From an uncultured Chloroflexota bacterium (GTDB lineage Bacteria > Chloroflexota > UBA11872 > UBA12225), in NCBI GenBank assembly GCA_902805635.1, contig CADCTC010000105.1:12012-59817 (forward strand): 47,806 nt of DNA, given 5' to 3'. The translations under genes and the position numbers were made by a program. Below, one piece after another: positions 40,541-47,806 of this stretch. The notes beneath the pieces were generated by a model, which saw only the letters and a program-made list of their open reading frames with translations, ran no database searches and was not told the origin of the DNA. The stretch's first letter is position 1; each line of letters begins with the position of its first letter.

Positions 40541-41230
40541 GTGGCACCTGACCCGGCTCCTGTCCTGATCGCCCCCTCCATCCTCGCCGCTGACCCCGGC
40601 GCGCTCAGCGCCGCCGTTCGTGCTGCCGAGGACGCCGGCGCTGACGCGATTCACGTCGATGTTATGGATGGCCAGTTCGTCCCGGAGATCGCGTTTGGCC
40701 GCCGCTGGGTCGAGGCGCTACGCAACGCTACGCGCCTGCCGCTCGACGTGCATCTCATGGTGGCCAACCCCAGGCAACACGTCGAGGCATTTGCGAGCGC
40801 GGGCGCTCAGTGGGTGACGGTGCATGCTGAGGCTGCGGGCTCAGTGGAGGAGCTCCGCTTAACCGTAGAGGCTGTCAACCGCTCAGGCGCGCGAGCCGGG
40901 GTGGCGCTGAAGCCGGCCACTCAGCCGGACGTGCTGGACCGAGTGTGGGACGTGCTCGACCTCGTCCTAGTGATGACCGTTGAGCCCGGCTACTCCGGCC
41001 AGACGTTTATGCGGGACCAGCTGGCCAAGATCGAGCGGATCAGGCAACAGCTTGGCCGCCGCGCGACCGCAGGTGAAGTGCTGATCGCGGTGGATGGCGG
41101 GATTGACGAGCACACCCTCAGTGGCTGCGTCAGCGCCGGCGCCCGCTACCTCGTCGCCGGCTCGTCGGTCTATTCGAGCCGCCGTTCCGTAGCGGAAGGC
41201 ATCGCGGCCCTCCGCGCAGCTATCGGTTAG
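40541..41230 (+). CDS. rpe: ribulose-phosphate 3-epimerase
   Basis: The 229-residue TIM-barrel enzyme has IAPSILAADPGAL, HVDVMDGQFVPEIAFG, LPLDVHLMVANP, MTVEPGYSGQTFM and IAVDGGIDE, with the metal-binding His and Asp residues. It interconverts ribulose 5-phosphate and xylulose 5-phosphate. GTG 40541 starts VAPDPAP; TGCCAGAAT, an extended -10, lies 6 nt upstream, so the mRNA may be leaderless. Confidence 0.94.
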   Translation: MAPDPAPVLIAPSILAADPGALSAAVRAAEDAGADAIHVDVMDGQFVPEIAFGRRWVEALRNATRLPLDVHLMVANPRQHVEAFASAGAQWVTVHAEAAGSVEELRLTVEAVNRSGARAGVALKPATQPDVLDRVWDVLDLVLVMTVEPGYSGQTFMRDQLAKIERIRQQLGRRATAGEVLIAVDGGIDEHTLSGCVSAGARYLVAGSSVYSSRRSVAEGIAALRAAIG

Positions 41231-41323
41231 CTCCACCATGACGGTGTCCCGAGGACACACGAGTCCAACTCCGGCACGGAGAGGGACAGCGCAAAGCGCA
41301 GGGTGAGGTCCGACCGGGTGGAT

Positions 41324-41536
41324 CTATGCCGCGGTCTTGGCCATGGTCCGCAGGCAGCGCGTGCAGACATCTACGCGCGTCGCCTGGCCACCCACCATGA
41401 TGGTGGCCGGTCGCACGTTGGCCTTAAACGTGCGGCTCTTCTTAGGTGCGCGCAGCTTCCACAGAGCGGATACATTACTGCGGATGTGCCGTCCAATGAC
41501 GGTCCCTTTGCCGCAGACATCACAACGAGTCGCCAC
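41324..41536 (-). CDS. rpmB: 50S ribosomal protein L28
   Basis: The 70-residue protein starts with a zinc ribbon, TRCDVCGKG, and ends with VDVCTRCLRTMAK, the second CxxC. RTFKANVRPATIMV is the core strand of L28. GTG 41536 is preceded by GAGGTGA. The gene stands alone against the direction of its neighbours. The 93 bases after rpe hold nothing clear. Confidence 0.93.
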   Translation of the reverse strand: MATRCDVCGKGTVIGRHIRSNVSALWKLRAPKKSRTFKANVRPATIMVGGQATRVDVCTRCLRTMAKTAA

Positions 41537-41621
41537 TATCTCACCTCGACGGGGGTACTTCCAGAGAAAATGGGACCCTGTGCTATGCTGAGTGCGCCGG
41601 CCCCGGAACGCCTAGTTTACC

Positions 41622-43385
41622 ATGCGATCGCGGAATGCCGTCGAAGAGCACTCCGAAGGGGCGGGTCCTGAATCGCAGGCGCCGGCTGCGATCGATGCCC
41701 GCGCGCTCGACGGCGCGTCCATCCTACGCCTGATCAGCGGCGCCACCGTCTGGCTCGAACGCAGCACTGAAGCTGTCAATGCCCTCAACGTCTTCCCGGT
41801 GCCGGACGGCGACACCGGGACGAACATGCTGCTCACCATGCGTGCGGCGCTGGAGGGCGCAGCCGGGGCGGCTTCGTCTGAGGCCGGTGCAGTGTTGCGC
41901 GCAGCCGCGCAGGGCGCTGTTATGGGCGCCCGCGGCAACTCCGGCGTCATTCTCTCCCAGATCGTTGCCGGCCTGGCACGTGGCGCCGAGGGTAGTACTG
42001 CGCTAGACGGCCCACAGCTCGCCCGTGCACTGATGGAGGGGGCAGCTCACGCGTATCGCGCCGTCACCAAGCCCGTAGAAGGCACCATACTGACCGTTGC
42101 GCGTGCGGCCGGCGCTGGCGCGATGGAGGTGCTTGACTCCCACCGCTCTCCAGCGCTACTCGATGTAGTGGAGGCGGCGCACGTCGCGGCTCAGCAGGCG
42201 GTGGAGCGCACGCCGGAGCAGCTGCCCGTCCTGCGCCAGGCGGGGGTTGTGGACGCAGGAGGGGAGGGCTATCGGCTGCTCCTGGAAGGCATGCTGCGCA
42301 CGCTGCGCGGCGAGACGCTTGCCGGCGCCGCCGCGGTCACGGCCACGCCCCCCCTCTCCAGCCGCGGCGCAATCGATGGGGGCACGGTGGCATCAGAGGA
42401 GTGGGGTTACTGCACCCAGTTTGTCGTCCGCGGCGACGCGCTTGACCTGGCCAGCATGCGCGAAGAGCTTCAGGAGCTGGCAGCGTCCGCATTGGTCGTG
42501 GGCGACCAGGACGTGGTGCGTGTCCACGGCCACACCGAAGATCCCGGCCGGCTGCTTTCCTATGCCGTCCGTTACGGCCGGCTGCAGCGCATCTCCATTG
42601 AAGACATGGACGCGCAGCACGACGAGTGGCTGCGTTCCCAGGTCTCTACTGCCGAGATCGAGCTCGATGATGGGATGGCGCTTGACGCCGAGGCTCAAGC
42701 CACTGCCCCTGTCGCGGATCTAGCCACGGTGGCAGTAGCCCCCGGAGACGGCTTGCGCCACGTGTTCGAAAGCATCGGCTCCGCCGCCGTCGTGGCCGGC
42801 GGTCAGACCATGAACCCCAGCGCGCAGGACATCCTGCACGCGGCGCGCACCACGCACGCGCGCACCGTCGTCGTGTTGCCCAACAACGCCAACGTCATCA
42901 TGACGGCCCAGCAGGCGGCGCGCGTAGGAGAGGCCGGCGACACGGAGATGCGGCTTCTGGTGGCGCCCACCCGCACCATACCCCAGGGGATCGCAGCGCA
43001 ACTTGCTTTCAACCGTGACGCATCGCCGGAAGCGAACCTTGCCGCCATGGCCGAAGCGGCCGCGGCGGTCCGCACGGTCGAGGTGACCCGGGCCACCCGT
43101 ACCGTCGAGCTGGACGGTGTCGCCGTGAGGCAGGGGGACACCCTGGGGCTGCTGGACGACGTGCTGGTCGCCGCCGGCCGTGACCTGCTTGGCGTGGCGC
43201 GCACAGCGCTCGAGCAAGCCGGGGCCGCGTCGGCCGAGATCGTGACGCTGTATCGCGGCCAGGACGTTCGCGTCGAAGACGCGAACGTCCTGGCCGACGC
43301 GTTGCGCGAGGCATTCCCCGCAGCCAGCATCGAGCTGGTCGCGGGAGGCCAGCCGCACTACGACTATCTGATCTCAGTCGAATAA
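41622..43385 (+). CDS. DAK2 domain fatty acid kinase-like protein (FakA/YloV type)
   Basis: The 587-residue protein has the N-terminal DAK2 nucleotide-binding domain with NVFPVPDGDTGTNMLLTM and GARGNSGVILSQIV, a middle region with CTQFVVRGDALDL, and a FakA-type C-terminal domain (VAGGQTMNPSAQDIL, VVVLPNNANVIM). FakA phosphorylates fatty acids bound to a DegV-like partner; none is in this window. ATG 41622 follows a TAGTTT box closely. Order rpmB-FakA-recG is conserved in Chloroflexota and Firmicutes. Confidence 0.88.
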   Translation: MRSRNAVEEHSEGAGPESQAPAAIDARALDGASILRLISGATVWLERSTEAVNALNVFPVPDGDTGTNMLLTMRAALEGAAGAASSEAGAVLRAAAQGAVMGARGNSGVILSQIVAGLARGAEGSTALDGPQLARALMEGAAHAYRAVTKPVEGTILTVARAAGAGAMEVLDSHRSPALLDVVEAAHVAAQQAVERTPEQLPVLRQAGVVDAGGEGYRLLLEGMLRTLRGETLAGAAAVTATPPLSSRGAIDGGTVASEEWGYCTQFVVRGDALDLASMREELQELAASALVVGDQDVVRVHGHTEDPGRLLSYAVRYGRLQRISIEDMDAQHDEWLRSQVSTAEIELDDGMALDAEAQATAPVADLATVAVAPGDGLRHVFESIGSAAVVAGGQTMNPSAQDILHAARTTHARTVVVLPNNANVIMTAQQAARVGEAGDTEMRLLVAPTRTIPQGIAAQLAFNRDASPEANLAAMAEAAAAVRTVEVTRATRTVELDGVAVRQGDTLGLLDDVLVAAGRDLLGVARTALEQAGAASAEIVTLYRGQDVRVEDANVLADALREAFPAASIELVAGGQPHYDYLISVE

Positions 43386-43422
43386 GCCCCGCCGCCACCT
43401 CCGCTGGCGAGCGCGGCCGCTT

Positions 43423-43428
43423 TATACT
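43423..43428 (+). promoter_or_regulatory. -10 box of recG, preceded by GCGGCCGC
   Basis: TATACT ends 7 nt before ATG 43436, with GCGGCCGCTT just before it. The same GCGGCCGCT-TATACT arrangement stands before coaD. No -35 box is visible. Likely a leaderless transcript. Confidence 0.5.
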
Positions 43429-43435
43429 GGAAAAG

Positions 43436-45841
43436 ATGTTCGGTACGGTGGCTCGGCCCGTGCCTGCTTCCGCCGCGCCGCGTGTGGGCTTTGCGGAGCG
43501 CATGCGCAAGGTGCTGCTGCACGAGCAGCGCATGGGCTGCGCCGACCGCGCCGCCGTCGGCGGCCTGGAGCGCTTTGTGCAAAGCGCTGGCACGACCGGC
43601 GACCTCCGCCCGGCCGATCTGGCCTGGACACGTGCCGCACTGCGAATCCTGACCGGTTACGCGCACATGGATCCTGACGCGCGGCGCTCCGCCGTGGGTG
43701 AGCTCCTGGGAGGGTTGGACGGCGCTCCCTTGGTGCGCACCATTGACCCTCCACCATCCAGGGCTCGTAAGGCGCACACGGTTGCTTCTCTCCCTCCCTC
43801 CGCCCCCGTGGGTGACCTTCCAGGTGTTGGCCCCAAGAGCGTCACCGCGCTGGCAAAACTGGGCATCAACTGCCTCAATGACTTGCTGTATCACTTGCCT
43901 CGCCGGCATCTCGATCGCCGTAGTATCAGCCGCATCGCAGATCTGCGGCCCGGTCAGGAGGTCACTATCCTGGCCACCGTCTGGCAAGTCCAGACCAAGC
44001 GGTCCCCTGTCCAGCGGCGCATGATCACAGACGCCATCCTGCAGGACGAGAGCGGCTACTGTCACGCGGTCTGGTTCAACCAGCCGTTCCTCTCGCGCAC
44101 GCTCTCTCGCGCCGGTCGCATCTTATTTAGCGGTCGAGTGGAGTTCGCAGCCGGCGGCGGGCCGCAGCTGGCCACGCCGGAGTTCGAGTTCGAATCGGAA
44201 GACCTTCTCAGCGCCGGCCGGCTCGTGCCGTACTACGCCAAGACTGAAGGCATCTCGGACAAGCAGCTGCGCGGCTGGGTACGTTTGGCGCTTGATGCCA
44301 CTCGCGACCAGCTTCATGACTCGCTCCCGACAACCGTGCGCCGGGCCGAGAGCTTGCTCAGCTTGCGGGAAGCGCTGGCGCAAGCCCACTTTCCCGACGA
44401 CGACGTTCAGTACCGCCAGGCAATTCGCCGGCTGGCGTTTGACGAGTTCCTGCTGATCCAGCTGGGCGTCATGCGCCGGCGCCTCGAGTGGCAGCAGTCG
44501 CAGCCCGGCATCGCGATGGAGGTCACGCCTGCGCTCCTGGAGGAGTTCGCGGACATGCTGCCGTTCGAGCTCACCGGCGCACAGCGGCGCGTCATTGAGG
44601 AGATCGCGGCGGACATGAGCCGGCCCGTGCCCATGAGTCGCTTGCTCCAGGGTGAGGTTGGCTCCGGGAAGACGGTGGTCGCCGCCGCCGGCTGTGTCAT
44701 CGCGGCGCGCAACGGCTACCAGACCGCCCTCATGGCCCCAACCGAGGTACTGGCGCAGCAGCACTTCCGCACCGTCACCAAGCTGGTGGCGCCGTTCGGC
44801 CTGCGAGTCGCGATGGTGACTGGCAGCCAGCGCAAGAAGGAAAAAGAACAGGCGTGGGCAGCCTGCCGTGCCGGCGAGGTGGACGTACTGCTCGGCACGC
44901 ACGCTCTCATCCAGGAGGAGGGCGATTTTGCGCAGCTCGGCCTGGCGATCGTGGACGAGCAGCACCGCTTCGGCGTGCGTCAGCGTGGCGCCCTGCGCCG
45001 CAAGGGCTACAACCCCGATGTGCTGGTGATGACCGCCACGCCGATCCCGCGCACGCTAGCGCTCTCTGTGTACGGCGACCTGGATATCTCGGCAATCGAC
45101 GAGCTGCCGCCGGGACGGCAGGTGATCAAGACGTACTGGGTTGCCCCGCAGAAACGGCACCTGGCGTATGAGTTCGTGCGCAAGCAGGTGCGTGGCGGGC
45201 GCCAGGCGTACATCATCTGCCCGCTCGTGGAGGATTCAGACAAGATCGAGGCGCGCTCCGCCAAGACCGAGTACGAGCGCCTCCAGCGCCAGTTCCCGGA
45301 CCTGCGCCTCGCGCTGCTGCACGGCCGCATGCCCCCCAAAGAAAAGGAGGCCGTCATGTCCGCCTTCGGTGAAGGGCACTCCGACGTGCTGGTGTCCACT
45401 GCCGTGGTGGAAGTGGGTATCGATGTGCCCAACGCCACTATCATGCTGATCGAGGGTGCCGACCGCTTCGGCCTCTCTCAGCTGCACCAGTTCCGCGGCC
45501 GCGTTGGACGCGGCGAGCACCAGAGCTACTGCCTGCTGCTGTCCGACAGTGCGGATGCCGAGAACAACCCGCGGCTGCGCGTGGTGGTCGAAACCAACGA
45601 CGGCTTCGTGCTGGCCGAAGAGGACCTCAAGCTGCGTGGCCCCGGCGAGTTCTTCGGGACGCGACAGAGCGGCCTTCCCGACTTGAAGGTGGCGAAGCTG
45701 TCAGACGTGGAGGTGCTCGAAGCGGCCCGGCGCCAGGCGCGAGGAATGATCGACGACGATCCCAGGCTCGAAGCGCCTGAACACGCTGCCCTGGCCGCGC
45801 GAGTAGAAGCGTTCTGGCAGACCGCGACCGAAGCAGCCTGA
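43436..45841 (+). CDS. recG: ATP-dependent DNA helicase RecG
   Basis: The 801-residue protein has the wedge domain (LPGVGPKSVTALAKLGI and LLYHLPRRHLDR), then helicase motifs LQGEVGSGKTVVAAA (Walker A), APTEVLAQQHF, VDEQHRFGVRQR (DEQH), TATPIPRTLAL, and QFRGRVGRGEHQSYC (motif VI). It remodels stalled replication forks and branched DNA. An extra N-terminal region of about 120 residues precedes the wedge. The frame starts 7 nt after a -10 box. The stop overlaps rsmD by 1 base. Confidence 0.95.
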   Translation: MFGTVARPVPASAAPRVGFAERMRKVLLHEQRMGCADRAAVGGLERFVQSAGTTGDLRPADLAWTRAALRILTGYAHMDPDARRSAVGELLGGLDGAPLVRTIDPPPSRARKAHTVASLPPSAPVGDLPGVGPKSVTALAKLGINCLNDLLYHLPRRHLDRRSISRIADLRPGQEVTILATVWQVQTKRSPVQRRMITDAILQDESGYCHAVWFNQPFLSRTLSRAGRILFSGRVEFAAGGGPQLATPEFEFESEDLLSAGRLVPYYAKTEGISDKQLRGWVRLALDATRDQLHDSLPTTVRRAESLLSLREALAQAHFPDDDVQYRQAIRRLAFDEFLLIQLGVMRRRLEWQQSQPGIAMEVTPALLEEFADMLPFELTGAQRRVIEEIAADMSRPVPMSRLLQGEVGSGKTVVAAAGCVIAARNGYQTALMAPTEVLAQQHFRTVTKLVAPFGLRVAMVTGSQRKKEKEQAWAACRAGEVDVLLGTHALIQEEGDFAQLGLAIVDEQHRFGVRQRGALRRKGYNPDVLVMTATPIPRTLALSVYGDLDISAIDELPPGRQVIKTYWVAPQKRHLAYEFVRKQVRGGRQAYIICPLVEDSDKIEARSAKTEYERLQRQFPDLRLALLHGRMPPKEKEAVMSAFGEGHSDVLVSTAVVEVGIDVPNATIMLIEGADRFGLSQLHQFRGRVGRGEHQSYCLLLSDSADAENNPRLRVVVETNDGFVLAEEDLKLRGPGEFFGTRQSGLPDLKVAKLSDVEVLEAARRQARGMIDDDPRLEAPEHAALAARVEAFWQTATEAA

Positions 45842-46416
45842 TGCGCGTCATCGCGGGTGAAGCCGGCGGCATGCCGCTGGTGGCCCCACCCGGACGAGAG
45901 ACGCGCCCCACTGCGGATAAGGTCAAGGGGGCTATCTTCTCGTCCCTCGGCGACGCCGGTTGCACCGGCCGGGTGCTCGATCTCTTCGCCGGCTCCGGAG
46001 CGCTGGGCATCGAAGCGCTCAGCCGCGGCGCCGACTACTGCGACTTCGTCGACTCGGCAGCGACGGCATGCAAGGCCATCCGCGCCAACCTCGAGAAGAC
46101 GCGCCTCGCCTCCGGCGCAACCGTGCACTGTCAGACCGCGCAGCGTTTCATCGCCCCAATTGGGGCGGTCCGACCAGACGAGCCGGCCGGTCCGTACGAC
46201 CTCATTCTGCTCGACCCACCGTATGCCATCCCCGACCTGGAGTCACTCCTCCACTCTCTGGCGGTGTCGCCCCTTGCCGGCGCAGCCACCACGCTGCTGG
46301 TCGAGCACGCCAGCCGGCGGGCGCTGCCGCCGGTCCTCGGTCGGCTGCGCGCGTTGAAGACCCGCGCCCACGGCGATAGCGCCTTCACGATCTACGCCGG
46401 CCCGGCCACAGGTTGA
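45841..46416 (+). CDS. rsmD: 16S rRNA guanine-N2 methyltransferase RsmD
   Basis: The 191-residue protein has MRVIAGEAGGMPLVAPPG, RPTADKVKGAIFSSLG, LDLFAGSGALGIEALSRGA (SAM site) and ILLDPPYAIPD (DPPY catalytic motif). It methylates G966 of 16S rRNA. The ATG is in the overlap TGATG with recG, so they are translationally coupled. Length fits the family. Confidence 0.93.
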   Translation: MRVIAGEAGGMPLVAPPGRETRPTADKVKGAIFSSLGDAGCTGRVLDLFAGSGALGIEALSRGADYCDFVDSAATACKAIRANLEKTRLASGATVHCQTAQRFIAPIGAVRPDEPAGPYDLILLDPPYAIPDLESLLHSLAVSPLAGAATTLLVEHASRRALPPVLGRLRALKTRAHGDSAFTIYAGPATG

Positions 46417-46559
46417 CGTAAGCCCTCTTCACCCGTATGGTTAGCGCGTCTTGCGGGGTTGCCCGCGGCGCGGGCGGAAACAGAGGCGTCCCCTCGCTCG
46501 TTCTGGCACAGAGACGCGAGCCAGGCGAGCCGGATTGCCTGGCGGAGGACGAAGAGGGC

Positions 46560-47054
46560 ATGACGTTAACCGTGCTGACGTGGATCATCCTGGTGTTACT
46601 GGCTGGAGCGCCGCTGATCGGCATCCTGGCGGTCATCGCACTGTCCGTGTATCACGAGCATAAGGACCCGCACCAATCCAAGGCACCTGGCGTCCAGGGC
46701 CGTGCTCCGTCCGTGCAACCCAGTACGTCGCTCCCCGCCATTGCCGGCCGGCGCGCTTCGACCGCCGTGTTGGAGTGCTACCTGGACGACGAGCGCGCCG
46801 CCACCGCCGCGGACCGCGAAAGTCGCCACGCGCGGCTGGTGACGCCGATCGTGCGTGCTAGCGCCTGGGCGCTGCAAGACCACCTGGAGTTGCGCGCCGG
46901 AGCTGTTGCGCCGGCTCCCATCCCGTTAATCGCACCGGAATCGCCGCGGCGTGTCGTGCTCTGGCCGGCCCGTCTCGCCCCGACGGAGCGCTACGACTGT
47001 GCCCCCCGTGCGACCCGTCTGATGCCCCTCTCACCCGAGATTGCGATCGGCTGA
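46560..47054 (+). CDS. hypothetical membrane-anchored protein
   Basis: The 164-residue product begins with one long membrane segment (WIILVLLAGAPLIGILAVIA) and then a soluble part with Pro/Ala-rich linkers and a TAVLECYLDDERAATAAD stretch. The in-frame open region upstream is not needed. GAAGAGG lies just before ATG 46560. No family is recognised. It lies between rsmD and coaD. Confidence 0.5.
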   Translation: MTLTVLTWIILVLLAGAPLIGILAVIALSVYHEHKDPHQSKAPGVQGRAPSVQPSTSLPAIAGRRASTAVLECYLDDERAATAADRESRHARLVTPIVRASAWALQDHLELRAGAVAPAPIPLIAPESPRRVVLWPARLAPTERYDCAPRATRLMPLSPEIAIG

Positions 47055-47068
47055 GTCGTCGCGGCCGC

Positions 47069-47074
47069 TATACT
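47069..47074 (+). promoter_or_regulatory. -10 box of coaD, preceded by GCGGCCGC
   Basis: TATACT ends 8 nt before GTG 47083, preceded by GCGGCCGC, as at recG. No ribosome site is present, so the mRNA is likely leaderless. Confidence 0.5.
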
Positions 47075-47082
47075 AGGCCGTC

Positions 47083-47712
47083 GTGCCGGTCTCTGGGAAT
47101 GACTCCGATAACGTGGGCGCGGCCGGCAGGCGGGTGGCCGTGGTGCCGGCGACGTTCGATCCACCCACCAACGGGCACCTGGAAATGATCGGGCGGGCGT
47201 CGCGCCTGTTCGACCAGGTTGTGGTTGCTGTTTATCGCTCGCCCAACAAGCAGACGCTCTTTGATCCTCAGGAACGGCTTGCTCTCATGCGCGCCGCAAT
47301 CGCTGAGGCGGGCCTGCACAACGTCCGCGTGCGCCCCTACGACGGCCTCACCGTGGACATGGCGCGCGACGAAGGCGCGCTGGCGCTGGTCAAGGGCATC
47401 CGGAACGTCTCAGATTTCGACTATGAAGCCCAGATGTCGCACATGAACGGGCAGTTGGCGCCGGAGATCGAGACAGTTGCTATCCTGGCGAGCGCGCAGT
47501 ACAGCTTCCTCAGCTCCACCTTGGTGCGCGAGGTGGCAAAGCTTGGCGGCGACGTGCAGCGCTGGGTGCCGGACGTTGTGGCGGCGCGACTGCGCGAAAA
47601 GTACGCCCAACCCGCGGCGCCCGGAGCCTCACCCGCGGCGTTTGCGCTGGACGCCGAGGGAAGTGCGGACCGCTTCGGCGGATTTGTGGCGCAGGACGAG
47701 CGCGTACGATGA
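47083..47712 (+). CDS. coaD: phosphopantetheine adenylyltransferase
   Basis: The 209-residue protein has VPATFDPPTNGHLEMI (the TxGH-type nucleotidyltransferase motif), RPYDGLTVDMARDEG, LVKGIRNVSDFDYEAQM and the YSFLSSTLVREVA motif. It makes dephospho-CoA. The protein has about 15 extra residues at the start and 30-35 at the end compared with the usual 160. GTG 47083 starts 8 nt after TATACT. Confidence 0.93.
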   Translation: MPVSGNDSDNVGAAGRRVAVVPATFDPPTNGHLEMIGRASRLFDQVVVAVYRSPNKQTLFDPQERLALMRAAIAEAGLHNVRVRPYDGLTVDMARDEGALALVKGIRNVSDFDYEAQMSHMNGQLAPEIETVAILASAQYSFLSSTLVREVAKLGGDVQRWVPDVVAARLREKYAQPAAPGASPAAFALDAEGSADRFGGFVAQDERVR

Positions 47713-47734
47713 CTGAACGAAAGGGGTGACCACC

Positions 47735-47806
47735 ATGGACATCCTCTATCTGGTGGATCGGCTGGAAGCTGTGCTCAACGCCGGCCAGCGCGTCCCCTTC
47801 ACCAAC
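47735..47806 (+). CDS. start of a conserved protein (3' partial)
   Basis: Only 24 residues are visible: MDILYLVDRLEAVLNAGQRV then PFTN. The ATG has AAGGGGTGA 5 nt upstream. A protein starting in this way commonly follows coaD in Chloroflexota and is annotated as an ATPase or a coiled-coil protein, but this is from memory and cannot be tested here. Confidence 0.6.
   Translation, partial: MDILYLVDRLEAVLNAGQRVPFTN

Overview
The window is high-GC bacterial chromosome with the gene content and gene order expected of a Chloroflexota genome, possibly near Thermomicrobia or Sphaerobacter. The pointers are the DUF951-MFS pair, the rpe/rpmB/DAK2-FakA/recG/rsmD/coaD block, the short group-1 sigma factor and several apparently leaderless genes. 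The assignment is by inference from gene families and was not tested by a search. There is one complete tRNA, tRNA-Val(CAC), and no rRNA.

Layout. Positions 1-3030 hold the end of a large membrane protein, a YaaR/DUF327 protein and a small membrane protein. Positions 3035-18213 form a genomic island inserted into the 3' half of tRNA-Val(CAC). A 47-bp copy of the tRNA 3' half lies at 3035-3081, and the intact tRNA (minus strand, 18166-18242) closes the other end; each copy is followed by its own terminator hairpin. The island carries five toxin-antitoxin or abortive-infection pairs (a CopG-type pair with a frameshifted partner, BrnT/XRE, a toxin/RHH pair, VapBC and AbiEi/AbiEii). It also has two AAA ATPases of the DUF234 kind with nuclease-like C-termini (one broken), several long perfect palindromes, and a plasmid-like core. 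That core is a noncoding region full of 11-bp-period repeats, a replication-relaxation protein, an excisionase-like HTH protein and a conjugation-type ATPase. The ATPase is cut off at the right island end. No integrase or relaxase is visible, so the island looks like a decayed or trans-mobilised integrative element.

Positions 18243-47806 are housekeeping chromosome: purH-glgA; a DUF711-DapA family operon; a Ski2/Mtr4-type helicase; the primary sigma factor; an FAD oxidoreductase followed by an FGGY kinase; and an operon of a small protein, a P-loop kinase, pyrF, DUF951 and an MFS transporter. Then come an HNH protein, an A-type Fe-S carrier, a YugP-type zinc peptidase, rlmN, rpe, rpmB (opposite strand), a DAK2/FakA protein, recG, rsmD, a membrane protein, coaD and the start of a conserved protein.

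A family of dispersed intergenic repeats (GTCATCCCGAGC ... GACCCGAGCCGC) occurs at five chromosomal sites in the window (seven copies or half-elements) and was not seen in the island, which fits the island being a later arrival. Several genes have a TATACT-like -10 box 6-10 nt before the start codon, which suggests leaderless mRNAs.
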